From an uncultured Pelagibacteraceae bacterium (GTDB lineage Bacteria > Pseudomonadota > Alphaproteobacteria > Pelagibacterales > Pelagibacteraceae): DNA of 64,000 nt. The stretch's first letter is position 1. Each line of letters opens with the position of its first letter. Location: contig CACPQM010000002.1 in assembly GCA_902636075.1 (NCBI GenBank), positions 107,432 through 171,431 on the forward strand, in the 5' to 3' direction. Positions 17,877 to 27,346 of the stretch are shown piece by piece. A model generated the notes under the pieces. That model did not search any database, was not told the DNA's origin, and saw nothing but the letters and a program-made list of their open reading frames with translations. The position numbers were made by a program, and so were the translations under genes.

Positions 17877-18794
17877 ATGAAAATAATAAAACCATTATAT
17901 TTAAATGATAAAAATTTAATTTCTTTATTATTAACTCCTTTTACAATTTTTACTATTTTAACTAATTTTTGTAAAAATTTATTAATAAAAAAAAAATATA
18001 AAATCAAAACTATATGTGTGGGCAACATTTATGTAGGTGGAACTGGAAAAACATCTCTATGTATAAAAATAAATAAAATTTTAAAAAAAAAATTTAAAAC
18101 AGTTTTTATTAAAAAAAAATATTTGGATCAATTTGATGAAAGAAAAATGCTACAGTCCCACGGAAAGCTAATTAGTGATGAAAATAGAAATATAAGCTTA
18201 GATAAAGCAGAGGCAAAAAAGTTTAATTTAGCAATTTTAGATGACGGTTTGCAGGATAAGAGAATAGATTATGACATTTCAATTGCTTGCTTTAACTCTA
18301 CTTATGGTATTGGTAACGGATTTTTAATACCTGCAGGTCCTCTAAGAGAAAGATTAGAAATATTAAAAAAATATAGTGCAATTTTTTTAGTTGGTAAAAA
18401 AAAAAATAAAAAACTTTTACAAATATTAAAAAAATTTAATGATAAGATTTTTTATTGTAACTATGTCCCGATTAATCTCAAAAATTTCAACAGAAATAAA
18501 AGTTACTTGTATTTTTGTGGCATCGGGAATCCAGAGGAATTTGAAAATACACTAAATAAGTATAAATTTAAAATATCAAAAAAATTTATATTTCCTGATC
18601 ACCATAAGTACACAAATGAAGATTTAAAGAAAATACAAAAAAATGCTTTAAAAAAGAAATTAGAAATCATTACTACAGAAAAAGACTATAAAAGACTTAC
18701 CAAGAATAATAAAAAAAATATTAAATACCTCAAAGTAGAGTTAAAAATAGAAAATTTTAAAAAGTTTTCAAATTTTTTAAAAGAAAAAATATGA
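17877..18794 (+). CDS. lpxK: Tetraacyldisaccharide 4'-kinase
   Basis: Phosphorylates the 4' position of the lipid A disaccharide at the inner membrane. 305 aa. The N-terminus YLNDKNLISLLLTPFTIFT is the usual membrane-associating segment, and the P-loop reads VGNIYVGGTGKTS. The conserved DDGLQD and PAGPLRE motifs also appear. It is on the short side for the family (E. coli about 328 aa). Stop overlaps the next gene's ATG by 4 bp (ATGA). Codon use is extremely A-rich, like its neighbours. Confidence 0.94.
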   Translation: MKIIKPLYLNDKNLISLLLTPFTIFTILTNFCKNLLIKKKYKIKTICVGNIYVGGTGKTSLCIKINKILKKKFKTVFIKKKYLDQFDERKMLQSHGKLISDENRNISLDKAEAKKFNLAILDDGLQDKRIDYDISIACFNSTYGIGNGFLIPAGPLRERLEILKKYSAIFLVGKKKNKKLLQILKKFNDKIFYCNYVPINLKNFNRNKSYLYFCGIGNPEEFENTLNKYKFKISKKFIFPDHHKYTNEDLKKIQKNALKKKLEIITTEKDYKRLTKNNKKNIKYLKVELKIENFKKFSNFLKEKI

Positions 18795-19651
18795 AAAAAA
18801 TAATATATTTTATAGAATTTATATTAGTAGAATTTTTATTTATTATCTGTAAAGCTGTAGGATATAAATCAGCCTCTAATTTGGGTTTTTTTATTGGTAA
18901 AAATTTTGGAAATTTTTTTAGAAATAAAAAATCTATAATTGAAAATTTGCATAAGTCTAAAATTGAGATAAATATTTCTGATAATGAATTTGCTAATAAT
19001 ATTTTGGGAAACTATGGACGGATTTTAGCAGAATATCCTTTTTTGAAAGACTTTAGAAATAACAAGCTGCAGAAATTTATTAGAATAGATGGTATCGAAA
19101 ATTTAACTAAGATTAAAAATGATAAAAAACCTGTTGTTTTTATTTCAGGACATTTTAATAACTTTGAACTCATGGCCATGCAGATTGAGAAGCATGGAAT
19201 AAATTTAGCAGCAATATATAGACCATTGAATAATATTTTTTTAAATAAAACAATGGAACAAATTCGTACTAAATATATTTGCAGATATCAAATTAGGAAA
19301 GGAAGATCTGGTTCTAGACAAATTTTAGATAATTTAAAAAAAGGTAACTCAATAGCCTTGATGATTGATCAAAGAGTTACAGAAGGTATAAAAATAAATT
19401 TCTTTGGAAACTTAGCATCTACTACCACAATACCAGCTCAAATTATAAAAAAATATAAATATGATTTAGTTCCAATTTATATTGAAAGATTAGAAAAATT
19501 TAACTTTAAAATGTATGTGTCTAGGCCAATAACAATCAATGCAGAAAAGTCTCAAGAGGATATTTCTATGCACTTAAATACGATCTTAGAGAAAATGATT
19601 CTAAAGAATCCTGATCAATGGATTTGGACACACAACAGGTGGAAAAAATAA
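18791..19651 (+). CDS. lpxL: Lipid A biosynthesis acyltransferase (LpxL/HtrB family)
   Basis: Late acyltransferase adding a secondary acyl chain to Kdo2-lipid A. 286 aa with one N-terminal membrane segment. The catalytic H-x4-D/E box is HFNNFE in FISGHFNNFELMAM, and substrate-binding motifs AAIYRPLNN and IRKGRSGSRQIL follow. The C-terminal DQWIWTHNRWKK is diagnostic of this family. It ends the lipid A block and lies 3 bp before the convergent DUF2093 gene. Whether it adds laurate or another acyl chain cannot be read from sequence. Confidence 0.92.
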   Translation: MKKIIYFIEFILVEFLFIICKAVGYKSASNLGFFIGKNFGNFFRNKKSIIENLHKSKIEINISDNEFANNILGNYGRILAEYPFLKDFRNNKLQKFIRIDGIENLTKIKNDKKPVVFISGHFNNFELMAMQIEKHGINLAAIYRPLNNIFLNKTMEQIRTKYICRYQIRKGRSGSRQILDNLKKGNSIALMIDQRVTEGIKINFFGNLASTTTIPAQIIKKYKYDLVPIYIERLEKFNFKMYVSRPITINAEKSQEDISMHLNTILEKMILKNPDQWIWTHNRWKK

Positions 19652-19654
19652 TAA

Positions 19655-19846
19655 TTATTCAGTATCTTTTTCTTTTTTTATTGAAGCTTCAACATAAGAA
19701 AAGTAAGCCTCTTGCTCATCAACATTCCAGTAGTTTAAATTCTGTAGTGAAATTTTCTTTCCAGACACTGCACAAATAACATGGTCACCCTCTTCGGTGA
19801 TATCAAAATTATTTGGCAGATATTTTATTTTTGCTAACTTGTTCAT
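19655..19846 (-). CDS. DUF2093 family protein
   Basis: 63-aa cytosolic protein of unknown function found widely in alphaproteobacteria. The family core GDHVICAVSGKKISLQNLNYWNVDEQEAYFS is clear: the GDHV-C-V-G element, then Y-W-x-V-x-x-Q-E-A-Y. The single Cys near the start of the core is conserved in the family, and a small metal- or nucleic-acid-binding fold is possible but unproven. It is divergent from purD with 26 bp between starts. Confidence 0.88.
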   Translation of the reverse strand: MNKLAKIKYLPNNFDITEEGDHVICAVSGKKISLQNLNYWNVDEQEAYFSYVEASIKKEKDTE

Positions 19847-19872
19847 GATTTATAGGATATATATTTGAATAT

Positions 19873-21138
19873 ATGAAAATTGCAATTCTTGGAAATGGTG
19901 GCAGAGAACATGCAATAGCAACTAAAATCTCAAAATCTCCTAAACTTCAAAAATTATACTGTATACCAGGTAATGCTGGTACTGATTTAATAGCTGAGAA
20001 TGTAGCAATGGATTTTTATAATTATGAAAGTTTGTTGCAATTTATTAAAGAGAATAAAATTGATTTAGTAATTGTAGGACCTGAAAAACCACTTGTTGAT
20101 GGTGTTGTTGATTTTTTGTCAAAAGAAAATATTAAAGTTTTTGGTCCTAACAAAATGGTTTCACAATTAGAAGGATCAAAAATTTTTACAAAAAAAATAT
20201 GTAAAAAATATAAAATTCCTACTGCAAAATTTGGAATATTTAAAACTAATACTGAAGCATATAAATATTTAGAAAATGCAGATATGCCTATAGTAGTTAA
20301 AGCAGATGGGTTAGCTGCAGGCAAAGGTGTTTATATTTGTGAGGATTTAGAAAGTTCAATCAAAGCAGTGGAAGAAATATTTAACGGAAAATTTGGTTTA
20401 GCTGAAGAAGTTCTTATTGAAGAATTTTTGCAAGGTGATGAGATGAGTTATTTTATACTTTCAGATGGAAAAATATTTAAAAGGTTTAATACTGCCCAAG
20501 ACCACAAGAGAGTTGGTGAGGGAGATAAAGGAAAGAATACTGGAGGAATGGGAGCATATTCCCCTTCTGGTCTTTTAAATACAGACCTAGATGAAAAAAT
20601 AATTACTGAAATTGTCAATCCTACTTTTAGAGCTATTAAAGATATGGGAGAATACTATAAAGGATTTTTATATGTTGGCCTTATGGTTAAAGACAATAAT
20701 CCTTATCTTATTGAGTATAATGTAAGAATGGGAGATCCAGAATGTCAAACAATTTTACCACTTTTAGCTACTGATTTGTTAGATTTAATTTTATCTTGTT
20801 GTGATGAAACTTTAGAAAAACAAAATATAATATGGGAAGATAAGAAAAGTGTGTGTGTAGTCCTTTGCTCTAACGGATATCCAGATATTTATAAAAAAAA
20901 TGTAGAAATACCAAACATTGAAAAAATAAAAAATAATGACTCGTTTTTCATTTATCATGCTGGAACTGAAAAAAAGGACAATAAAATATATGCTAATGGA
21001 GGGAGAGTGCTAAATTTTGTAAGTATCTCTGATAATTTAAAATCATCAAGAGACAAAGTAATCAGAGAAATTGAAACCTTAAATTGGGATAATGGGTATT
21101 ATCGAAGAGATATTGGATATAAAATTATAGACAAATGA
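19873..21138 (+). CDS. purD: Phosphoribosylamine-glycine ligase (GARS)
   Basis: Second step of de novo purine synthesis, joining phosphoribosylamine to glycine with ATP. 421 aa. N-terminal Rossmann-like domain MKIAILGNGGREHAIATKI is the classic PurD start; the ATP-grasp part contains KADGLAAGKGV and AQDHKRVGEGDKGKNTGGMGAY. Later NVRMGDPECQTILP provides metal-binding residues. It overlaps rsmD by 4 bp (ATGA). Together with the purine-type phosphoribosyltransferase at 49266 the window holds both de novo and salvage functions. Confidence 0.98.
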   Translation: MKIAILGNGGREHAIATKISKSPKLQKLYCIPGNAGTDLIAENVAMDFYNYESLLQFIKENKIDLVIVGPEKPLVDGVVDFLSKENIKVFGPNKMVSQLEGSKIFTKKICKKYKIPTAKFGIFKTNTEAYKYLENADMPIVVKADGLAAGKGVYICEDLESSIKAVEEIFNGKFGLAEEVLIEEFLQGDEMSYFILSDGKIFKRFNTAQDHKRVGEGDKGKNTGGMGAYSPSGLLNTDLDEKIITEIVNPTFRAIKDMGEYYKGFLYVGLMVKDNNPYLIEYNVRMGDPECQTILPLLATDLLDLILSCCDETLEKQNIIWEDKKSVCVVLCSNGYPDIYKKNVEIPNIEKIKNNDSFFIYHAGTEKKDNKIYANGGRVLNFVSISDNLKSSRDKVIREIETLNWDNGYYRRDIGYKIIDK

Positions 21139-21698
21139 GAATCATTGGGGGGGATCTTAAAGGTAAAAAATTATTAATTCCTCTAGATAAATCTACTAGA
21201 CCATTGAGAGATATAGTAAGAGAATCAATTTTTAATATTTTAAATCACTCAAGTAAAGTATACAAAAATATTAATAATTCTAAAGTTTTAGATTTATTTT
21301 CTGGGACTGGTTCATTTGGTATTGAATGCTTATCGAGAGGAGCGCAAGAAGTAATTTTTTTTGAGAATTATTCTAATTCACAAAAAATTTTAAAAAAAAA
21401 TATTTTTAATTTAGATTTAAAAGATAAAACTAAAATATATGAAAGTAATGCTTATTACTTAAAAGAATCAGATTTAGATAATAAAATTTTTGATCTTATT
21501 TTTCTAGATCCACCTTTTAAAGACAAAAAAATAAATATTTTAATCGATCAAATAAAAATAATGAAAATTGCTAATTTCAATACATTAATAATTATACACC
21601 GAAATAAAAAGTCAGAGGATAATATTTCTAGATATCTAAATGTTTTGGATGAAAAAAATTACGGTTTATCTAAAATTTTATTCTGTAAGTTAATTTAA
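21135..21698 (+). CDS. rsmD: 16S rRNA (guanine966-N2)-methyltransferase
   Basis: SAM-dependent methyltransferase modifying G966 of 16S rRNA. 187 aa. MRIIGGDLKGKKLLIP and TRPLRDIVRESIFNIL are typical RsmD N-terminal motifs (the usual form is TRPT.d.vrEalFN). The SAM loop reads VLDLFSGTGSFGIECLSRGA, and the catalytic DPPF motif is at FLDPPF. It is coupled to purD at its start, and its stop shares a TTAA palindrome with the convergent pgi stop at 21695-21698. Confidence 0.94.
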   Translation: MRIIGGDLKGKKLLIPLDKSTRPLRDIVRESIFNILNHSSKVYKNINNSKVLDLFSGTGSFGIECLSRGAQEVIFFENYSNSQKILKKNIFNLDLKDKTKIYESNAYYLKESDLDNKIFDLIFLDPPFKDKKINILIDQIKIMKIANFNTLIIIHRNKKSEDNISRYLNVLDEKNYGLSKILFCKLI

Positions 21699-22864
21699 AC
21701 AAGTAATTTTGACGTTTCAGTTTTAATTAACTCAACTGAAGGTTGATCATAAGGGTTTACTTTCATTAACCTCCCTAACAAAATCGTCTCTAGAACAAAA
21801 AAAGTAAATAATTCACCAATAGTTTCCTCATTTCTACTCAAAATTTCAAAACTTCTAAAAGGTATTTTTTTTCTTTTAAAAACTGTTTGTGTTGCGTGTC
21901 TTTGTGCTTTGATAATTTGACTTAAATTTTTATTTTTCAAAATTGAAAATTTATCAAATAAATTTTTATTAGATAATTTATTTGTTTTATCATTTAGAGT
22001 TCCAAAAAATGTAAAAAAATTATTTTTTGGTCCGTCTAAATAAAGCTGAAGCAAGCTATGATTATCTTTTGGCATGGATGAAATAATAGGAAAAATACCT
22101 TTATTATCTTTTCCTAAACTTTCTGCCGTGAGTTGTTGGTACCACTTAAATAAATTATTAGATCTTTCGTCATAGTTTAGAATAACTGAGTTTTTTTTAC
22201 CTCTAGAAATGCAATTAAATATGAAATTAACATTATAAACCAATTGATTTAGAAAGTATTTATTTTTTATTAAATAATTAAGCCTTTTAAATTTTCTCTC
22301 ATTTAGTCCCAACAATTCCGCTGGCAACATTCCAACTTCAGATAAAACTGAATATCTTCCGCCAATATAATTTTTATGTTCAATAATATCTGCCTTTAAT
22401 TTATTTCCAAGTTTTGTCAGAAAACTAGATTTTTTTTCTGTAATTAAAATATTTTTATTTTTTTTTTGAGAATTAAGAATTACGTTTAAGTTTGATACAG
22501 TCTCAAGTGTATTGCCAGATTTTGATACTATTAAATTTAAGATATTTCTTTTACTTTTAAAATTAATTTTACTGTCAAGATTGTTATAAAAATTTATTTT
22601 TTTTTTAATCTTAAATTTTAAGAAATCATATATTGCTTCCGTTCCCAAAATAGAGCCACCCATACCAACTAAATTGATAGTGTCATACTTTTTAAATTTA
22701 CCTATAGTATCTTTTCTAAAACTATATTTATAATTTTTATCAAATGATTTTAGTAAAGAATGACTTACAACCAACTCTTTTTTTAAAATATTCTCAATTT
22801 TTTTTTTTACTTTTTTATTCTTTTTTTGCAAAAAATTTTTAAAAATTATGTTTTTTGAAAACAT
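21695..22864 (-). CDS. pgi: Glucose-6-phosphate isomerase (short form)
   Basis: Interconverts glucose-6-phosphate and fructose-6-phosphate. 389 aa, much shorter than the ~550-aa E. coli enzyme. SIS-domain signatures are present: NLVGMGGSILGTEAIYDFL, SKSGNTLET, and the GGRYSVLSEVGMLPAELLG region with the catalytic area, then DNHSLLQLYLDGP. Compactness is typical of short alphaproteobacterial homologues. Its N-terminus is exceptionally Lys-rich. The gene is last in a minus-strand series after lspA and the DUF3035 lipoprotein gene. Confidence 0.9.
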   Translation of the reverse strand: MFSKNIIFKNFLQKKNKKVKKKIENILKKELVVSHSLLKSFDKNYKYSFRKDTIGKFKKYDTINLVGMGGSILGTEAIYDFLKFKIKKKINFYNNLDSKINFKSKRNILNLIVSKSGNTLETVSNLNVILNSQKKNKNILITEKKSSFLTKLGNKLKADIIEHKNYIGGRYSVLSEVGMLPAELLGLNERKFKRLNYLIKNKYFLNQLVYNVNFIFNCISRGKKNSVILNYDERSNNLFKWYQQLTAESLGKDNKGIFPIISSMPKDNHSLLQLYLDGPKNNFFTFFGTLNDKTNKLSNKNLFDKFSILKNKNLSQIIKAQRHATQTVFKRKKIPFRSFEILSRNEETIGELFTFFVLETILLGRLMKVNPYDQPSVELIKTETSKLLV

Positions 22865-22868
22865 TTAT

Positions 22869-23195
22869 TTAATTAATTTTTTCTAATATAGAATTTTCAA
22901 TGGATGTAGATTTTCCTGAAGCTGAGGTATCTTCATCAGTTTTGCTATTCTTTAGTAAATATTTTAAATTTGATTTACCAATATCTACATCATTGTTGTT
23001 TTTTATATTTTTTTCTCCTGGAATTGGTAATTTATCATAATCTGGAGGCATGACTAATGGATTTTTTTTATCAACCAAAAACTCATCACCTTGATCTGAT
23101 CTTTTTTTACCCTGTAAAGCTTCTCCAACTGATCCACAAGAGTTTAAAAATAATAATAGGAATAATAACTTAGTAATTTTATTGAATTTATTCAT
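22869..23195 (-). CDS. DUF3035 (BamF-like) lipoprotein
   Basis: 108-aa lipoprotein with lipobox FLNSC (lipidated Cys at residue 20). The body has the DUF3035 element DEFLVDKKNPLVMPPDYDKLPIPG; in alphaproteobacteria this family includes BamF, a component of the outer-membrane barrel assembly complex. The rest is Asn/Lys/Ser-rich and probably disordered. It overlaps lspA by 8 bp, the common alphaproteobacterial arrangement lspA-DUF3035. BamF identity is by family, not tested here. Confidence 0.85.
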   Translation of the reverse strand: MNKFNKITKLLFLLLFLNSCGSVGEALQGKKRSDQGDEFLVDKKNPLVMPPDYDKLPIPGEKNIKNNNDVDIGKSNLKYLLKNSKTDEDTSASGKSTSIENSILEKIN

Positions 23196-23679
23196 TTACT
23201 TTTTTATAACTTATTAATTCGTCCAGAATAAGTAAAATAATTCCAATTGTTATAAATATATCGGCCACATTGAAAATAAACCAATGATATCCATTATAAT
23301 TCAAGTCAAAAAAGTCAGGTACAGCTCTATAATATATCCTATCAAATAGATTACCTAACGAACCTCCTAAAATAATAATTAAGAAATAATACTTAAGTCC
23401 TTTTTCCTTAAATAATAGATAAATTATTACAAAGTTAATTAGAATAATTAAAATAGTTACAACATTATAAAAAAAATCCTGATTCGATGATAGTAATCCA
23501 AAACCTATTCCTTTATTCCAAACCAGATAAAAATTTAAAAATGAGTTTATATAAATATCAACTCGTCCTGTTTCCTCTAATATGTTTAGAATCAGTATTT
23601 TTGAAATTCTATCTAACAAGAAAATGGATAATAAAATGAAAATGCTTATTACTATTTTTTTTATAGTTTCATTTTTCAT
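23188..23679 (-). CDS. lspA: Lipoprotein signal peptidase (signal peptidase II)
   Basis: Aspartic intramembrane protease removing signal peptides from prolipoproteins. 163 aa, four helices. The catalytic pair is visible as Asp122 in GNLFDRIYYRAVPDFFD and Asp140 in FNVADIFITIG. Several substrates are in the same window: the lipoproteins at 1122, 22869, 44132 and 57290. Start overlaps the ileS stop by 4 bp (ATGA), the widespread ileS-lspA coupling. Confidence 0.96.
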   Translation of the reverse strand: MKNETIKKIVISIFILLSIFLLDRISKILILNILEETGRVDIYINSFLNFYLVWNKGIGFGLLSSNQDFFYNVVTILIILINFVIIYLLFKEKGLKYYFLIIILGGSLGNLFDRIYYRAVPDFFDLNYNGYHWFIFNVADIFITIGIILLILDELISYKKVNE

Positions 23680-26417
23680 GAAAGATGGCAGTTACCGCCT
23701 CTTTCGCAAATATTTTCTCTGATTTTCCAACAAACAGGACACTTATTTCCAACAGCTTTTGAGCTGGTGATCTCAATTTCTTTTTCTAAATTAATATCAT
23801 TCGATATTGAAGCAGAGGATGTTATGCAAATCTCTGAAAAATCATGGTTCTGAGCTAAACTATACATGTCTTTATCTTTGATTTTTATCTCAATATTTGC
23901 CTCTAAACTTGAACCAATAATTTTGTCAGCCCTTTTGCTTTCAATACTAATGTTTGCTTCATCTCTGATTAATTTAAGTTTATCCCACTTACTATTTAAT
24001 TCTTCATTTTTCCATTGATTTGGAATTTCTACAAATTTTTGTAAATGAATACTTCCATTATTGTCTTCCTTATGAATTAAATGATAAATTTCTTCAGTGG
24101 TAAATGATAAGATTGGAGCAAACCATTTTAATAAACATTCTAAAATTACTTTTAGTATCAAAATACAATCAGATCGCTTCTTGGAGTCTTTTGGATCACA
24201 ATAAAGAAGATCTTTTCTAATATCAAAATAAAATGCTGAGAGTTCTACTGTACAAAAATTTAATAATTCTTTATATAAATTATGAAAATTGTAGGACTTA
24301 AAATATTCATTAAAACCTTTATCGATCACATACAATCTATGCAGCATATACTTTTCTAATTCAGGAATATTATTTAAATCAATTTTATCAAAATCTACTT
24401 TTGAATATTCGTCTTGCATATTTCCTAAAAGATATCTGAAAGTATTTCTAATTTTTCTGTAAGATTCTGAGTGTTGATCTAAAATTGAATAATCTATTCT
24501 TAAGTCCTCAGCATAATTTGATGAGGCAACCCAAATTCTTAGTATATCAGCACCATATTTTTTTAAAATATCTTCTGGAGCAATTACATTTCCAGTTGAT
24601 TTAGACATTTTTAATCCTTTTCCATCAACAACAAATCCGTGAGATAAAATGCTTTCAAATGGTGCTCTTCCTCTTGTTCCGCAAGACTCCAAAAGTGAAG
24701 AGTGAAACCATCCTCTGTGCTGATCCGAACCTTCTAGATACATTGATGCTGGCCATTTTAAATCTTCTCTCTTTTCTAAAACAAAAGAATGTGTTGATCC
24801 GCTATCAAACCATACTTCTACAATATCACTAGTCTTATCAAAATCTTCTGCTTTATATTTGTCACCAAGTAGTCTCTGAAAATTATCTTCAAACCAACAG
24901 TCTGAGCCTTCTTGTTCATAAATTTTTGCAATATTCTCAAAAACTTCCTCATCAATAAGAATTTTCCCAGTTTTTTTGGAAATAAATATCGGAAGTGGAA
25001 CGCCCCAAACTCTCTGTCTAGAAACACACCAATCTGGCCTTGTCTCAATCATTGCTTTAATTCTCTCTTTTCCTTTGCTTGGATAAAAAGCAGTATCATT
25101 TATTGCTTTAAGTGCTTTGTCTCTTAGTTTATGACTTTCCATTGAAATAAACCATTGAGGTGTTGCTCTGTGAACTAAAGGAGCTTTAGATCTCCAAGAA
25201 TGTGGGTAAGAATGTGTTAGTTTACCATTGTTTAAAAGACCTCTAAGTTCTTTAAGCTTTTCAATAACGATATCATTTGCTTTAAAAATGTGAGTTCCCT
25301 CAAATATAGGTATGTGTTTCGTGTACCTTCCATCATCATCAACAGTTTCAATTGCTTTTATTCCATTATTGATACACAAATTAAAATCATCAGGTCCGTG
25401 GCTTGGTGCACAATGAACAATTCCTGTTCCTTGTTCAGTTGTTACAAATCTTGCTTCGAGCATTGGAACATCATAGTCATATCCAATTTTATGAAATGGA
25501 TGGCTACAAACAGTTCCATCAAATTCTTTTCCTTTGAATTCTTTTAATATATTAATTTTGTAATCAGTATCTTTTACAACAGATGTCAAAAGTTCTTTTG
25601 CAATAACTATTTTTTCATTCTGTAAAATATCTTTGTTATCTATCTCGCATAAAACATAATTCAAACTTTGGTTATAGGCTAATGCTTTATTAGCTGGTAT
25701 CGTCCATGGGGTTGTAGTCCAAATAACAACGTTCGAACCAATTAGTTCTTGGATATTAGATTTTTTGACTAGAAAGGCTACATAGATTGTATCAGATACA
25801 TGATCTTTATATTCCACTTCTGCATCTGCTAAAGCTGTTTTTTCAACTGTCGACCATAAGACAGGTTTGTAACCCTTGTACAAACTACCCTCTTTTAAAA
25901 ATTTTCCAAGTTCTCTTACAATTTGAGCCTCTGCATCAAAGCTCATAGTTGAATAATAGTTTTCCCAATCTCCAATTACTCCTAATCTTTTAAATTGATC
26001 TTTATGAATGTTAATCCATTTACTTGCAAAATCTCTACATTCTTTTCTAAACTCAATAATAGGTACATCATTTTTATTTTTTTTATTTTTTTTGTACTGT
26101 TCCTCAATTTTCCATTCAATTGGTAATCCATGACAATCCCATCCAGGTACATAAACTGAGTCTTTACCATCCATTTGATGAAATTTAATTATTATATCTT
26201 TTAGAATTTTATTTAATGCAGTACCCATATGAATATTTCCATTTGCATATGGTGGTCCATCATGTAAGACAAATTTTTCTTTACCTTTACTTTGAGATCT
26301 TAGTTTTTCATATAAATTAATCTTATCCCAAAATTTCAAATATTCTGGTTCTTTATTTGGTAGATTTGCTTTCATTGAGAAAGCAGTTTTAGGTAAATTT
26401 AAATATTCCTTGCTCAT
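23676..26417 (-). CDS. ileS: Isoleucyl-tRNA synthetase
   Basis: Class I synthetase charging tRNA-Ile with editing. 913 aa, close to bacterial-type length. The HIGH motif appears as PYANGNIHMGTALN near residue 60 and KMSKS around residue 603 in GLKMSKSTGN. The CP1 editing domain is in between (TTTPWTIPANKALA). A C-terminal zinc-binding motif is retained: Cys893, Cys896, Cys904 and Cys910. ATG overlaps the ribF TAA by one base. No T-box or other leader is visible because upstream genes are contiguous. Confidence 0.98.
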   Translation of the reverse strand: MSKEYLNLPKTAFSMKANLPNKEPEYLKFWDKINLYEKLRSQSKGKEKFVLHDGPPYANGNIHMGTALNKILKDIIIKFHQMDGKDSVYVPGWDCHGLPIEWKIEEQYKKNKKNKNDVPIIEFRKECRDFASKWINIHKDQFKRLGVIGDWENYYSTMSFDAEAQIVRELGKFLKEGSLYKGYKPVLWSTVEKTALADAEVEYKDHVSDTIYVAFLVKKSNIQELIGSNVVIWTTTPWTIPANKALAYNQSLNYVLCEIDNKDILQNEKIVIAKELLTSVVKDTDYKINILKEFKGKEFDGTVCSHPFHKIGYDYDVPMLEARFVTTEQGTGIVHCAPSHGPDDFNLCINNGIKAIETVDDDGRYTKHIPIFEGTHIFKANDIVIEKLKELRGLLNNGKLTHSYPHSWRSKAPLVHRATPQWFISMESHKLRDKALKAINDTAFYPSKGKERIKAMIETRPDWCVSRQRVWGVPLPIFISKKTGKILIDEEVFENIAKIYEQEGSDCWFEDNFQRLLGDKYKAEDFDKTSDIVEVWFDSGSTHSFVLEKREDLKWPASMYLEGSDQHRGWFHSSLLESCGTRGRAPFESILSHGFVVDGKGLKMSKSTGNVIAPEDILKKYGADILRIWVASSNYAEDLRIDYSILDQHSESYRKIRNTFRYLLGNMQDEYSKVDFDKIDLNNIPELEKYMLHRLYVIDKGFNEYFKSYNFHNLYKELLNFCTVELSAFYFDIRKDLLYCDPKDSKKRSDCILILKVILECLLKWFAPILSFTTEEIYHLIHKEDNNGSIHLQKFVEIPNQWKNEELNSKWDKLKLIRDEANISIESKRADKIIGSSLEANIEIKIKDKDMYSLAQNHDFSEICITSSASISNDINLEKEIEITSSKAVGNKCPVCWKIRENICERGGNCHLS

Positions 26418-27346
26418 TATATTTTTTTAGCTTTTAAAATATCTTTTTTAATTTGATTTTTTAACCCACTGATACCTTTGAATTTTTTTTCTCCTCTTAT
26501 AAATTTTAAAAATTCTACAGATAATTTTTTATTATAAAGATTTCCTGAAAAATTAAAAATATTTACCTCTAAAAGTATTTTTTTTTGGTTAAAAGTGGGT
26601 CTATAACCTAAATTTGCAATTCCTTTATAGAATTTTCTTCTATCAATAATTCTTGTTTTTACAGCATAAACACCTGGCTTTGCTATAACATAATTTCCAA
26701 TATCGATATTGCAGGTCGGAAATCCAATTTTTTGACCCAACATTCTTCCTCTTTGAACTTTACCCTCAATTTCCCAGTTTCTTTTTAAAAAAGTATTTGC
26801 TTTTGATAGCTCTCCCTCTTCAAGCAACTTTCTAATAATTGTTGATGAAATTATCTTTTTATTTTTCATTAAAGGTGTTGGATTTATTAAATTATAACCA
26901 AAATCATTCTCATATTTTTTAAGCTTTGCTACATCTCCTTCTCTTTTATGTCCAAATCTAAAGTTATTGCTGACAAAAATAAACTTTGATCTAAGTTTTT
27001 TGGATAAAATATCTTTTATGAATTTATAGTAAGTAATTTTGGAAAAATTTTTGTCAAATTTTTTATTAATTACAAAATCAACACCAAATTTTTTTAAATA
27101 AATAACTTTTTGATTAAAATTTGATATTCTATAGTTTTTAATCTTTGTATTAAAAAACATTTTTGGAATAGGATCAAAAGTAACTACACCTACTTTAGAT
27201 TTATATTTTGTTTTGTATTTTTTAGCTAACTCAAATAATTTTTGATGCCCTGAATGTAAGCCATCAAAGTTACCAATTAAGATAATTGATTTTTTAAATT
27301 TACTAGGAATATTAAAATTTTCAAAAATTTTTAATTTTTTTACCAT
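26417..27346 (-). CDS. ribF: Bifunctional riboflavin kinase / FAD synthetase
   Basis: Makes FMN and FAD from riboflavin. 309 aa in two domains. The N-terminal FAD synthetase (nucleotidyltransferase) has ILIGNFDGLHSGHQKLF and SSTIIRKLLEEGE; the C-terminal flavokinase domain starts near residue 185 with KVQRGRMLGQKIGFPTCNI and includes KPGVYAVKT. The ribF-ileS-lspA order is conserved among proteobacteria. Start overlaps the HAD gene stop by 7 bp. Confidence 0.95.
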   Translation of the reverse strand: MVKKLKIFENFNIPSKFKKSIILIGNFDGLHSGHQKLFELAKKYKTKYKSKVGVVTFDPIPKMFFNTKIKNYRISNFNQKVIYLKKFGVDFVINKKFDKNFSKITYYKFIKDILSKKLRSKFIFVSNNFRFGHKREGDVAKLKKYENDFGYNLINPTPLMKNKKIISSTIIRKLLEEGELSKANTFLKRNWEIEGKVQRGRMLGQKIGFPTCNIDIGNYVIAKPGVYAVKTRIIDRRKFYKGIANLGYRPTFNQKKILLEVNIFNFSGNLYNKKLSVEFLKFIRGEKKFKGISGLKNQIKKDILKAKKI